A stretch of 53,242 nucleotides of DNA from Candidatus Pelagibacter sp. (GTDB lineage Bacteria; Pseudomonadota; Alphaproteobacteria; Pelagibacterales; Pelagibacteraceae), in the NCBI GenBank assembly GCA_002689925.1, contig NZIO01000044.1:1-53242 (forward strand), written 5' to 3'. Made by a program: the position numbers and the translations under genes. Of the stretch, positions 9,806 to 17,923 are shown piece by piece (positions within the stretch are counted from its first letter, which is position 1; every line of letters begins with the position of its first letter). The notes below the pieces were generated by a model, which saw nothing but the letters and a program-made list of their open reading frames with translations, had not been told where the DNA came from and searched no databases.

Positions 9806-10398
9806 AAAAAATATTTTTTTAATTTATTATAAGCTTTATACCTATGATCAATTGACATTTTTAATTTTGGACTCATCTCACCAAAAGTATAGTTAAATCC
9901 TCTTGGAACAAAAATTGGATCATATCCAAATCCTTTTATACCTTTTTTTTGATCAATAATTCGTCCAGGTATGATGCCTTCGACAGAAATTATTTTTTTT
10001 TTATTTGGCCAACATAATGTTAAATTACAAATAAATTTTGCTTTTATAATCTTGTTATTTTTTTTCTTTTTTTTAATTATTTTAAAAACCTTTTCTATAG
10101 CAACATTAAAATTATTATTAGGTCCACCCCACCTAGAAGAATATATTCCTGGCTCTCCATTCAGCAAGTCAATCTCTAAACCTGAATCATCTGATAAACA
10201 TATTAAGTTTGTTTTTTTTGAATAATATAAAGCTTTTATTCTTGAATTGTCTTCATAAGTTTTGCCTGTCTCTTTTGGGCTTAAAATTTTGAAGTCTATA
10301 GGTGAGTACTTTTCCACATTTTTAGGTAATAACTTGCTAATTTCATCAAATTTACCTGGGTTATTTGTTCCTATTAATATTTTATTAATTTTTTTCAT
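9802..10398 (-). CDS. rdgB: dITP/XTP pyrophosphatase (HAM1/RdgB)
   Basis: 198 residues, normal length. The N-terminal substrate-binding signature TNNPGKFDEISKLLP, the metal/catalytic motif CLSDDSGLEIDLL, and the C-terminal GYDPIFVPRGFNYTFGEM are all present. It removes non-canonical purine nucleoside triphosphates to keep them out of DNA. In many alphaproteobacteria it sits close to heat-shock genes, as here, where grpE starts 43 bases away on the other strand. Confidence 0.95.
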   Translation of the reverse strand: MKKINKILIGTNNPGKFDEISKLLPKNVEKYSPIDFKILSPKETGKTYEDNSRIKALYYSKKTNLICLSDDSGLEIDLLNGEPGIYSSRWGGPNNNFNVAIEKVFKIIKKKKKNNKIIKAKFICNLTLCWPNKKKIISVEGIIPGRIIDQKKGIKGFGYDPIFVPRGFNYTFGEMSPKLKMSIDHRYKAYNKLKKYFF

Positions 10399-10441
10399 TT
10401 TATAGTAGAAATTTTTATATTAATTACCATATATCAATTCA

Positions 10442-11053
10442 ATGAAAAAAATAGATGAAAAAGAGGAAGAGAATTTAAAAAATGAGGAACCAAAAGATGA
10501 TTCGTCAAAAAAAAATGAAAATAATGATATTAAAAATGAAGAAACTCCAGAGCAAAAAATATTTGCTTTGGAAGATAAGTTATTAAGATCATTAGCTGAA
10601 GCGGAAAATCAACGAAGAAGATTTGATAAGGAAAGACAAGAAGCTTTTGATTTTGGAGGTTTTAATTTTGCAAAAGAATCTCTTTCTTTATTGGATAATT
10701 TGGACCGAGCAACTAATTCTTTTAAAAGTGATGAAAGCTTAAAAGAAAATAAAGACTTAAACAAAATTATTGAATCAATTGAAGTAATAAAAAAAGATTT
10801 AGTCTCAATTTTCAAGAGAAATAATGTAGAAGCAATTGAATGTATTAATAAAAAATTTGATCCAAATTTTCATCAAGCAATGTTAGAAGTTGAAGATTCT
10901 TCAAAAGATCCTGGTACAGTAGTTCAAGAAATGCAAAAGGGTTATATGATGAAAAATCGTCTATTAAGACCATCTCTTGTTAGCGTTACAAAAAAAACTA
11001 GTGAAAATGATAATAAAAACGAAAATACCCATAAAAAAGAGCAAAATAATTGA
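10442..11053 (+). CDS. grpE: Nucleotide exchange factor GrpE
   Basis: 203 residues. A charged, low-complexity N-terminus (1-35) and long coiled coil (about 38-110, including LAEAENQRRRFDKERQEA) precede the beta-domain with FDPNFHQAML and GYMMKNRLLRPSLVSV. It releases ADP from DnaK. It is first in grpE-dnaK-dnaJ, followed after 59 bases by dnaK; that gap contains a separate heat-shock-like promoter, so grpE and dnaK may be transcribed both together and independently. Confidence 0.96.
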   Translation: MKKIDEKEEENLKNEEPKDDSSKKNENNDIKNEETPEQKIFALEDKLLRSLAEAENQRRRFDKERQEAFDFGGFNFAKESLSLLDNLDRATNSFKSDESLKENKDLNKIIESIEVIKKDLVSIFKRNNVEAIECINKKFDPNFHQAMLEVEDSSKDPGTVVQEMQKGYMMKNRLLRPSLVSVTKKTSENDNKNENTHKKEQNN

Positions 11054-11061
11054 TTTTTTGG

Positions 11062-11092
11062 CTTGTAGATTGAAGAAAAGCACTTATATGAC
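11062..11092 (+). promoter_or_regulatory. Candidate RpoH (sigma-32) promoter of dnaK
   Basis: CTTG at 11062-11065 and CTTATAT at 11083-11089, separated by 17 bases. This fits the alphaproteobacterial heat-shock consensus CTTG-N17/18-CYTATnT. A start site near 11097 would give a short leader before the dnaK ATG at 11113, with AAAGGAAAA as ribosome-binding region. Assigned by matching alone. Confidence 0.6.
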
Positions 11093-11112
11093 ATCACAAA
11101 GGAAAATAAATT

Positions 11113-13050
11113 ATGAGTAGAGTTATTGGAATAGATTTAGGAACAACAAATTCTTGTGTTGCCATAATGGATGGTACGCAAGCTAAAGTATTAGAAAACG
11201 CAGAGGGAGCTAGAACTACACCTTCAGTTGTAGCTTTTGATGAAAATAATGAAAAATTAGTAGGTCAACCAGCAAAAAGACAAGCTGTTACCAATCCTGA
11301 AAATACTTTATTTGCTGTTAAAAGATTGATCGGAAGAAGCTTTGACCATGATTCTGTGAAAAAAGATTTTTCTAAAGTTCCTTATAAAATAATTAAAGCA
11401 GATAATAATGATGCTTGGCTTGAAAGTAGAGAAAAAAAATATTCACCTTCACAAATTTCAGCTTTTATTTTACAAAAAATGAAAGAAACTGCTGAAAAAT
11501 ATTTAGGACAAGAAGTTACTAAGGCAGTTATTACTGTACCTGCTTATTTTAATGATTCACAGAGACAAGCAACTAAGGATGCAGGTAAAATTGCAGGATT
11601 AGAAGTTTTAAGAATTATTAATGAACCCACAGCAGCGTCTTTAGCTTATGGCCTAGATAAAAAAGGTGGACAAAAAATTGCAGTGTACGATCTTGGTGGA
11701 GGAACTTTTGACATATCTATTCTTGAAATAGGTGATGGTGTTTTTGAAGTAAAATCTACTAATGGAGATACATTTCTTGGCGGTGAGGATTTTGATGACA
11801 AAATTGTTGATTATTTAGTTGGTGAATTTAAAAAAGATAACGGAATAGATCTTAAATCAGATAAACTAGCTCTTCAAAGACTTAAGGAAGCAGCTGAAAA
11901 AGCTAAAATTGAATTATCTTCAGCAACTCAAACAGAAGTTAATTTACCTTTTATAACAGCAGATAAAACTGGTCCAAAACATATTAACATAAAACTTACT
12001 AGAGCAAAAATTGAAGCCTTGGTTGAAGAATTAATTAAAAGAACTTTGTTGCCATGTGAAACTGCTTTAAAAGATTCTGGTTTTTCTGCAGGAGAAATTA
12101 ACGAAATAGTTCTTGTTGGTGGAATGACAAGAATGCCTAAAATTATTGAAACAGTTAAAAATTTTTTTGGTAAAGAACCAAACAAAAGTGTAAATCCAGA
12201 TGAAGTTGTTGCTATGGGAGCTGCAATTCAAGGAGGAGTGCTTCAAGGCGATGTAAAAGATGTATTACTATTGGATGTAACACCTCTGTCTCTAGGAATA
12301 GAAACACTTGGTGGAGTTTCAACTAAATTAATTGAAAAAAATACAACCATACCTACGAAAAAAAGTCAGGTATTTTCTACAGCAGAGGATAATCAACCAG
12401 CTGTCTCTATAAGGGTTATGCAGGGTGAAAGAGAAATGGCTACAGATAATAAATTGCTAGGTAATTTTGAACTTGTTGGAATACCCCCTGCCGCAAGAGG
12501 AACGCCACAAATTGAAGTAGCATTTGATATTAACGCTGATGGTATTGTTAGTGTTTCTGCTAAAGATAAGGGAACTGGCAAAGAACAAAAAATTCAAATT
12601 CAAGCCTCAGGTGGTTTATCTGATGAAGATATAAAAAAAATGGTTAAAGATGCAGAGTCAAATAAAGAAGAAGACAAGAAAAAAAGAGAAGCTGTGGACT
12701 CAAGAAATCAAGCCGATACAATAATTCATGCTACTGAAAAAAACCTAAAAGAGTATGGAAGTAAGATCACTGAAACTGAAAAGAAAGCTATTGAAACAAA
12801 TATATCTGATCTTAGAAATGCATTAAAAGGGACTGATATTGAAGAAATTAAGAAAAAAACTCAATCATTAATTCAATCTTCGATGAAACTGGGTGAAGCA
12901 GTATATAAAAGCCAAGAAAAAAATAAAAAAAAACCAGATACTAAAAAAGATGATAATGATAAAGATGATAAAGGCAAAGATAATAAAGAAAATGTTGTGG
13001 ACGCTGATTTCGAAGAAGTAAAATCAGATAACAAAGAAAAGAGCGCCTAA
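11113..13050 (+). CDS. dnaK: Chaperone DnaK (Hsp70)
   Basis: 645 residues, full length. ATPase domain begins [18 protein letters not shown] (phosphate loop) with the second loop [14 protein letters not shown] near residue 200 and [10 protein letters not shown] near 340; the substrate-binding domain follows from about 390, and a charged lid/tail rich in K and D ends the protein (about 610-645). ATP-driven folding of nascent and stress-denatured proteins with DnaJ and GrpE. It lies 32 bases before dnaJ. Base composition is slightly less A/T-biased than its neighbours, as expected for a highly expressed gene. Confidence 0.99.
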   Translation: MSRVIGIDLGTTNSCVAIMDGTQAKVLENAEGARTTPSVVAFDENNEKLVGQPAKRQAVTNPENTLFAVKRLIGRSFDHDSVKKDFSKVPYKIIKADNNDAWLESREKKYSPSQISAFILQKMKETAEKYLGQEVTKAVITVPAYFNDSQRQATKDAGKIAGLEVLRIINEPTAASLAYGLDKKGGQKIAVYDLGGGTFDISILEIGDGVFEVKSTNGDTFLGGEDFDDKIVDYLVGEFKKDNGIDLKSDKLALQRLKEAAEKAKIELSSATQTEVNLPFITADKTGPKHINIKLTRAKIEALVEELIKRTLLPCETALKDSGFSAGEINEIVLVGGMTRMPKIIETVKNFFGKEPNKSVNPDEVVAMGAAIQGGVLQGDVKDVLLLDVTPLSLGIETLGGVSTKLIEKNTTIPTKKSQVFSTAEDNQPAVSIRVMQGEREMATDNKLLGNFELVGIPPAARGTPQIEVAFDINADGIVSVSAKDKGTGKEQKIQIQASGGLSDEDIKKMVKDAESNKEEDKKKREAVDSRNQADTIIHATEKNLKEYGSKITETEKKAIETNISDLRNALKGTDIEEIKKKTQSLIQSSMKLGEAVYKSQEKNKKKPDTKKDDNDKDDKGKDNKENVVDADFEEVKSDNKEKSA

Positions 13051-13082
13051 AGCTTAAAGACATTTAAAGATGTCAAAAAAAT

Positions 13083-14207
13083 ATGGCTAAAAAAGATTAT
13101 TATGAAATCTTAGGCGTAAACAAATCAACCTCCCCTGAAGATTTAAAAAAATCATATAGAAAATTAGCTCTTAAATATCATCCTGACAGAAATAAAGGTG
13201 ATAAAGAATCAGAAGCAAAATTCAAAGAAGCAAGCGAAGCTTATCATATTCTTTCTGATAAAGAGAGAAGAGCTCAATATGATCAATTTGGACATGCTGC
13301 TTTTGAAGGAGGAGGATCTAGATCAGGATTTGGAAATTTTGATTTTTCAGGCTCTTTTTCAGAAATTTTTGAAGACTTCTTTGGTGATTTTGGAGGAATG
13401 GACTCAAGAAGCAGAACATCTAAACAATATAGAGGTTCGGATCTAAGGTTTGATTTAAATATTTCTTTAGAGGAGGCGTATAAAGGAAAAAAACAAGAAA
13501 TAAGTTTTTCGTCTTCTGAGAAATGTGAAAGATGCACAGGCTATGGATCAGAACCAGGGTCAAAACCTACAACTTGTTCAATGTGTGATGGACATGGGAG
13601 AGTTAGATCTAATCAAGGTTTTTTTACAGTACAACAAACATGCCCAGAATGTAGCGGATCAGGAGAACAAATATCTTCTCCATGTAAATCTTGTAGAGGT
13701 TTAGGAAAAAAACAAGCAAAAAAGAAAATATCTACCAATATACCTCGCGGTGTAGATGATGGCACAAGAATTAGATTAACTGGAAAAGGTGAGGCTGGCA
13801 TAAAAGGATCAGGAAATGGGGACTTATACATTTTCATTTCAATAGATAGTCATAATATTTTTAAAAAATCAGGAGAAAATTTATTTTATGAATTTCCTAT
13901 TTCACTCACTGACGCAGCCTTAGGAACCACAGTAGAAGTTCCAACAATAGATGGAGGAAAAGCGAAAGTTAAGATTCCATCAGGTACTCAAAGTGGTAAA
14001 CAATTTAGACTAAAAGCCAAAGGTATGCCTATAATGAAAAGTAAGGAATATGGAGATTTATATATAAGAATTATAACTGAAGTACCTATTGGTTTAAGTA
14101 AAGAACAAAAAGAACTTTTAGAAAAATTTAAGAGTTTAGAAGACTCAAAAACCAACCCTAGTATTAAAGATTTTTTTGAAAAAGCAAAAAATTTTTGGAA
14201 AAATTAA
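13083..14207 (+). CDS. dnaJ: Chaperone DnaJ (Hsp40, type I)
   Basis: 374 residues. J domain with the HPD motif at 33-35 (KYHPDRNKGD), a Gly/Phe-rich linker (about 70-110), and a zinc-binding region with four CxxCxGxG repeats (CERCTGYG, CSMCDGHG, CPECSGSG, CKSCRGLG). The C-terminal substrate-binding domain completes the type I layout. It stimulates DnaK ATPase activity and delivers substrates. It is third gene of grpE-dnaK-dnaJ; dapB follows after 45 bases. Confidence 0.98.
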   Translation: MAKKDYYEILGVNKSTSPEDLKKSYRKLALKYHPDRNKGDKESEAKFKEASEAYHILSDKERRAQYDQFGHAAFEGGGSRSGFGNFDFSGSFSEIFEDFFGDFGGMDSRSRTSKQYRGSDLRFDLNISLEEAYKGKKQEISFSSSEKCERCTGYGSEPGSKPTTCSMCDGHGRVRSNQGFFTVQQTCPECSGSGEQISSPCKSCRGLGKKQAKKKISTNIPRGVDDGTRIRLTGKGEAGIKGSGNGDLYIFISIDSHNIFKKSGENLFYEFPISLTDAALGTTVEVPTIDGGKAKVKIPSGTQSGKQFRLKAKGMPIMKSKEYGDLYIRIITEVPIGLSKEQKELLEKFKSLEDSKTNPSIKDFFEKAKNFWKN

Positions 14208-14252
14208 TAATAATTAGACTAATTTATTAAAAAAAGTTAAAGTTTTATCAAC

Positions 14253-15068
14253 ATGAAGAGATTAAAAATAGCGATCACTGGATGCATGGGTAAAATGGGC
14301 CTTGAGTTAATTAAATCTGCTAATAGAAATAAAAATATTGAAATTGTAGCTCTAACAGAAAATAAAATTACAAAAAAACAAAAAATAGGAAGTTTATTTG
14401 TCAAACAAAACTCAGTTGAAGCATTTAAAACTGCTTCTATAATTATCGATTTTACAACACCTGCTTGCACCATTGAAGTTTTAAAAATAGCAAATAAATT
14501 AAAAAAAAAAGTAATAATAGGAACTACAGGATTTAATACTAAACAAGAAAAATATATTAAAAAGATATCAAAAAAAATTCCTGTCTTAAAAGCAGGGAAT
14601 ATGAGTTTGGGTGTAAATTTACTTGTTTATATTACTGAAATAGTTTCAAAATATCTTGATACATCATTTCTTTCTAGAGTTTTAGATGAACATCATAAAT
14701 ATAAAAAAATCTTTCCTTCTGGGACAGCAATCATGCTTGGTGAAGCTATAGCCAAAGGAAAATCTAAAAACTTAAAAAAATTAATGGGAAAAAAAATTAC
14801 TTCAAAAAACAATGTTTTTAAAATGATAAGAAATAAAAAATCATATTATTTACCATCAAAAAATAAAATAAATTTTCTTTCTACAAAGTCAGGTGAAACA
14901 ATAGGCAATCATTCTGTAATAATGACAGATAAAAAAGAAACAATAAATTTGATGCATGAAGCACATGATAGATCTTTATACTCTGAAGGTGCTATAAAAG
15001 CAGCGATGTGGTTAAAGACCAAAAAACCAGGCCTCTATTCTATGAGAAATGTATTAAATTTTGATTAA
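14253..15068 (+). CDS. dapB: 4-hydroxy-tetrahydrodipicolinate reductase
   Basis: 271 residues, standard length. The NAD(P)H-binding motif ITGCMGKMG is at the N-terminus, GTTGFN lies in the middle, and the active-site segment DEHHKYKK is followed by PSGTA. The enzyme reduces the cyclic dihydrodipicolinate precursor in the lysine/diaminopimelate pathway that feeds peptidoglycan. The stop codon shares one base with the start of nth (TAATG), implying translational coupling. dapB directly downstream of dnaJ is a frequent alphaproteobacterial order. Confidence 0.96.
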   Translation: MKRLKIAITGCMGKMGLELIKSANRNKNIEIVALTENKITKKQKIGSLFVKQNSVEAFKTASIIIDFTTPACTIEVLKIANKLKKKVIIGTTGFNTKQEKYIKKISKKIPVLKAGNMSLGVNLLVYITEIVSKYLDTSFLSRVLDEHHKYKKIFPSGTAIMLGEAIAKGKSKNLKKLMGKKITSKNNVFKMIRNKKSYYLPSKNKINFLSTKSGETIGNHSVIMTDKKETINLMHEAHDRSLYSEGAIKAAMWLKTKKPGLYSMRNVLNFD

Positions 15069-15721
15069 TGAAAGAAAAAGATAGGGCTAAAATAGTATTA
15101 AAAATTTTAAATAAGATCTATCCCAAAACTCCTATTCCTTTAAAACATAGAAACAAATTTACTTTGCTTATTTCTGTTCTTTTATCAGCACAATGTACAG
15201 ATTTAAATGTAAATAATGTTACAAAAAATATTTACCCAAAATACAATCAACCAGAACACTTTGTAAAATTAGGAAGAAAAAAAATTGAAAAATTAATTAA
15301 GAGTATAGGTCTCTTTAGAGTTAAAGCTAAAAGTGTGTATTTTTTATCTAGAAACTTAATAAAGCTTCACAATGGTAAAGTTCCTAAAACCTTTAATGAA
15401 TTAGAAAAATTACCTGGAGTAGGCCACAAAACAGCAAGTGTGGTAATGTCTCAAGGATTTGGATATCCTGCTTTTCCTGTGGACACTCATATTCATCGTT
15501 TAGCTCAACGTTGGGGTCTAAGCAATGGTAAAAATGTTATTCAGACAGAGAAGGACTTAAAAAGGTTATTTCCAAAAAAATCATGGAATAAACTTCATCT
15601 TCAAATAATATATTATGGAAGGCAACACTGTCAGGCTAGAAAATGTTATGGTTTAACTTGTAAAATTTGTACTACTTGTTATCCTAACAGAAAAAATTCA
15701 ATAAAAACTAAAAAGGCATAA
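15068..15721 (+). CDS. nth: Endonuclease III (DNA glycosylase/AP lyase)
   Basis: 217 residues. The helix-hairpin-helix LPGVGHKTASVV carries the catalytic lysine, and the conserved aspartate is in PVDTHIHRL. It excises oxidised pyrimidines and cuts the abasic site. The cysteine cluster near the C-terminus is HCQARKCYGLTCKICTTC, which does not fit the classic C-X6-C-X2-C-X5-C spacing of the [4Fe-4S] cluster; cysteine number is sufficient, but spacing is altered. It overlaps dapB by 1 base and is followed after 1 base by the PfkB kinase gene. Confidence 0.94.
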   Translation: MKEKDRAKIVLKILNKIYPKTPIPLKHRNKFTLLISVLLSAQCTDLNVNNVTKNIYPKYNQPEHFVKLGRKKIEKLIKSIGLFRVKAKSVYFLSRNLIKLHNGKVPKTFNELEKLPGVGHKTASVVMSQGFGYPAFPVDTHIHRLAQRWGLSNGKNVIQTEKDLKRLFPKKSWNKLHLQIIYYGRQHCQARKCYGLTCKICTTCYPNRKNSIKTKKA

Positions 15722-15722
15722 T

Positions 15723-16655
15723 ATGAAAATTTTAGGAATAGGAAATGCAATTGTTGATGTCATCTGCAAAGTAAAAGATGATTTTTTAAATAACAATGGA
15801 TTAACAAAAAGCACAATGAAACTGATTTTTGATGAAAATGAATTTAAAAAGTTGTTATCTAATCTTAAAATTGAAAAAACTGTTTCAGGTGGATCAGTAG
15901 CTAACTCTATAGTAGGTTTATCCCAACTTCAGAATAAAGTAGGATTTATTGGTAAAGTTTGTGATGATAATCTAGGAAGTAAATATGAAGATGGACTTAA
16001 AAAAGAGAATGTTGAGTATTTTTACTCTAAAAAAAAAGAAGAATTACCAACAGGAACTTGTCTAATTTTAATAACGCCTGACTCAGAAAGAACTATGTGT
16101 ACGTTCCTCGGTACAGCTGGAAAAATAAACGAAAATGATGTTGATATTAATGCAGTAAAAAACAGTGAAATTATTTTTTTAGAAGGGTACTTGTGGGATG
16201 AAGGTGATCCCAAGAAGGCATTTGATAAAGCAATAAATAATGCAAATAAAGTTGCAATGTCATTGTCTGATCAATTTTGTGTTGATAGACACAAGCCACA
16301 TTTTTTAAACTTAGTAAAAAATAAACTAGATATTACTTTTGCAAATGAACAAGAAATTATTTCTCTAATTGAAGCAAAAAATTTTAACGAAGTAATTAAT
16401 TTTTCAAAAGAACTGGGAAAACTTATTGTCTTAACTAGAGGAGAAAAGGGAAGTGTTGCTATAAAAGGTAATGATGTAGTTGAGTGTGGTGTTAAAAAGG
16501 ACCTTAAAATTATTGATTTAACAGGAGCTGGAGATCTTTTTGCTGCAGGGTTTTTACATGGTTACGTAAACAACTTATCTCTTAAAGAAAGTTTGGAAAA
16601 AGGTACAGAAATGTCTTCAAAAGTTATTCAACAAATAGGGGCAAGGCTAAATTAA
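15723..16655 (+). CDS. PfkB-family sugar/nucleoside kinase (adenosine kinase-like)
   Basis: 310 residues, ribokinase fold. N-terminal GNAIVDVICKV, the first PfkB signature region with GGSVANSIVGLSQL followed by KVGFIGKVCDD, and the C-terminal signature DLTGAGDLFAAGFLHG with the catalytic aspartate are clear. The NAIVD start and SGGSVANS pattern resemble alphaproteobacterial adenosine-kinase-like proteins, but the natural substrate is not settled by sequence. It is the third gene of dapB-nth-pfkB, and overlaps the convergent arfA-like gene by 4 bases. Confidence 0.9.
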   Translation: MKILGIGNAIVDVICKVKDDFLNNNGLTKSTMKLIFDENEFKKLLSNLKIEKTVSGGSVANSIVGLSQLQNKVGFIGKVCDDNLGSKYEDGLKKENVEYFYSKKKEELPTGTCLILITPDSERTMCTFLGTAGKINENDVDINAVKNSEIIFLEGYLWDEGDPKKAFDKAINNANKVAMSLSDQFCVDRHKPHFLNLVKNKLDITFANEQEIISLIEAKNFNEVINFSKELGKLIVLTRGEKGSVAIKGNDVVECGVKKDLKIIDLTGAGDLFAAGFLHGYVNNLSLKESLEKGTEMSSKVIQQIGARLN

Positions 16656-16765
16656 TTTTTTCTTTTATAACTACCTTTTCCCTTTTTGGGTTTAACTATT
16701 CTTTTTTTATATTTAGCTGTAAATAAATCTCTAGCAATAGGATTTTTAACTACTTTTCTCTTCAT
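16652..16765 (-). CDS. arfA: ArfA-like alternative ribosome-rescue factor (37 residues)
   Basis: A small gene of 37 codons. The product begins MKRKVVKNPIARDLF, has a basic middle, and ends with KPKKGKGSYKRKN. The pattern N-x-I-A-x-x-L-F followed by R-x-V-K-x-K-KGKGSY-x-RK matches the functional core of ArfA, which recruits release factor 2 to ribosomes stalled on messages lacking a stop codon. Enterobacterial ArfA has a further hydrophobic tail removed by RNase III cleavage of its mRNA; this version naturally stops right after the active motif. The ATG overlaps the TGA of the upstream response regulator (ATGA), so translation is probably coupled. The 3' end overlaps the convergent pfkB-type gene by 4 bases. 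Assignment rests on motif recognition by eye. Confidence 0.75.
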   Translation of the reverse strand: MKRKVVKNPIARDLFTAKYKKRIVKPKKGKGSYKRKN

Positions 16766-17412
16766 AAAGAATAACCTTTTTTATTGTTTTTAATAATATT
16801 TTCTTCACCAAAAGTATCTAAAAATTTTTTCCTTAAACGATGAATATGTGTTTCAACTGTATGTGTTTCTGTTTTAAATGAATAATTCCAAACATTATTT
16901 AAAATTTTCTCTCTAGAAATTGGTTCTCTATTATCTTTAAGGTATAATAAAAAATCTACTTCTTTTTCAGTCAATTTAAGTTTTTTATTATCTTTTATTA
17001 TTTCTCTTTTATTAACATCTAAAATATACTCTAAAATATTAATAACTGATTTTTCTTCGAAACTATACTTTGAAAAACATATTGTAATTTTTGAAATTAA
17101 TTCATTAACTTTGAATGGTATACTTAAATATTCTGAATTAAAAATTTTATCATTTTTTAAATTCTTAATCTTCGCTTGATTTACTATAATTATATTTGGT
17201 TTGTTGATCTTATTTAAATTTTTAATAAAATTCTTTTCATCATAATAATCAGTAATTATAAATATATTATCCTTAGTATTTAATAAGCTAGAATCCAAAA
17301 TAGATAAAAGATTTTCAAAAAATAAAATTTCCCCATTTTTAAAAGGCTTTATTTCAAGAAGTATGTTACTTAATTCTTTATTTCTTACTACAAATATATT
17401 TAAATTATCCAT
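16762..17412 (-). CDS. OmpR-type DNA-binding protein with degenerate receiver domain
   Basis: 216 residues from the ATG at 17412; an upstream GTG at 17430 would add six residues but lies in a TATAAT-containing promoter-like stretch, so the ATG is preferred. The C-terminal winged helix (about 120-216: LTEKEVDFLLYL, SREKILNNVW, TVETHIHRLRKKF) is typical of OmpR/PhoB regulators. The N-terminal half keeps the alternating strands of a receiver (NIFVV, NIFIITD, NIIIVN, LSIPF) but lacks the acidic pair after strand 1 (RN instead) and the lysine before strand 5 proline (I instead). No histidine kinase gene adjoins it. It is likely a phosphorylation-independent or atypical regulator. It is coupled to the arfA-like gene by an ATGA overlap. 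Confidence 0.82.
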   Translation of the reverse strand: MDNLNIFVVRNKELSNILLEIKPFKNGEILFFENLLSILDSSLLNTKDNIFIITDYYDEKNFIKNLNKINKPNIIIVNQAKIKNLKNDKIFNSEYLSIPFKVNELISKITICFSKYSFEEKSVINILEYILDVNKREIIKDNKKLKLTEKEVDFLLYLKDNREPISREKILNNVWNYSFKTETHTVETHIHRLRKKFLDTFGEENIIKNNKKGYSL

Positions 17413-17431
17413 ATAAATATTATTATACACT
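17413..17431. promoter_or_regulatory. 19-base divergent intergenic gap with back-to-back -10-like elements
   Basis: The gap separates the response-regulator ATG (17412, leftward) and the transpeptidase-like ATG (17432, rightward). TATAAT reads leftward at 17427-17422 and TATTAT reads rightward at 17421-17426, on the same bases. Either would place a start site at or within a few bases of the ATG, implying leaderless messages. No -35 elements were assigned. Low confidence because A/T-rich DNA gives such matches often. Confidence 0.35.
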
Positions 17432-17923
17432 ATGAATATTAAAATTAAAAAGAATGGTTTTTTAACTTATAAGAACTTTAAATATAAATGCTCTTTGGGG
17501 TGTAAAGGGTTAAAAATTAAAAAAAAAGAAGGAGATGAAATTACACCAAAAGGTAAATATACTCTTGGTAAGCTTTATTACAGAAAAGATAGAATAAAAA
17601 ATATTTTTACTAAATTAGAAAAAAAAATAATTACTAAAAACAGTGGTTGGTGCCATGATGTTAGTAGTGTTTATTACAATAAAGAAATAAAAATTACCTC
17701 AAAACTTAAACATGAAAAACTCCACAGAAAAGATCATAAATATGATATTCTGATAGTTATAAATTATAATACAAATCCAATTATAGCCGGTAAAGGAAGT
17801 GCAATTTTTTTACACTTAACTAAAAATTACAGTAAAACAAAAGGTTGTGTAGCAATTACCAAAAGAGATTTGGTAGAATTAATAAAATATATTAACAAAA
17901 AGACAAAAATTTTTATTGGATAA
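17432..17923 (+). CDS. L,D-transpeptidase (YkuD) family protein
   Basis: 163 residues. The catalytic-type motif is HLTKNYSKTKGCVAI, with His128 and Cys139 in the H-x(10)-GC arrangement of YkuD domains; TPKGKYTLGKLYYRKDR near residue 38 is the usual substrate-facing segment. In many bacteria such enzymes make 3-3 crosslinks in peptidoglycan or attach proteins to it. There is no signal peptide or membrane segment that I can see, so how it would reach the periplasm is unclear, and a cytosolic role is possible. The 3' end overlaps the convergent yggS-like gene by 11 bases. Confidence 0.85.
   Translation: MNIKIKKNGFLTYKNFKYKCSLGCKGLKIKKKEGDEITPKGKYTLGKLYYRKDRIKNIFTKLEKKIITKNSGWCHDVSSVYYNKEIKITSKLKHEKLHRKDHKYDILIVINYNTNPIIAGKGSAIFLHLTKNYSKTKGCVAITKRDLVELIKYINKKTKIFIG

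Noticed and set aside
13059-13074. Small hairpin GACAT-TTAAAG-ATGTC between dnaK and dnaJ followed by a run of A.
   Set aside because: Only a 5-bp A/T-containing stem and no T-run; too weak to call as terminator or attenuator.
17412-17430. GTG start at 17430 for the response regulator.
   Set aside because: It would place TATAAT inside the coding region; the ATG at 17412 begins the first beta strand properly.
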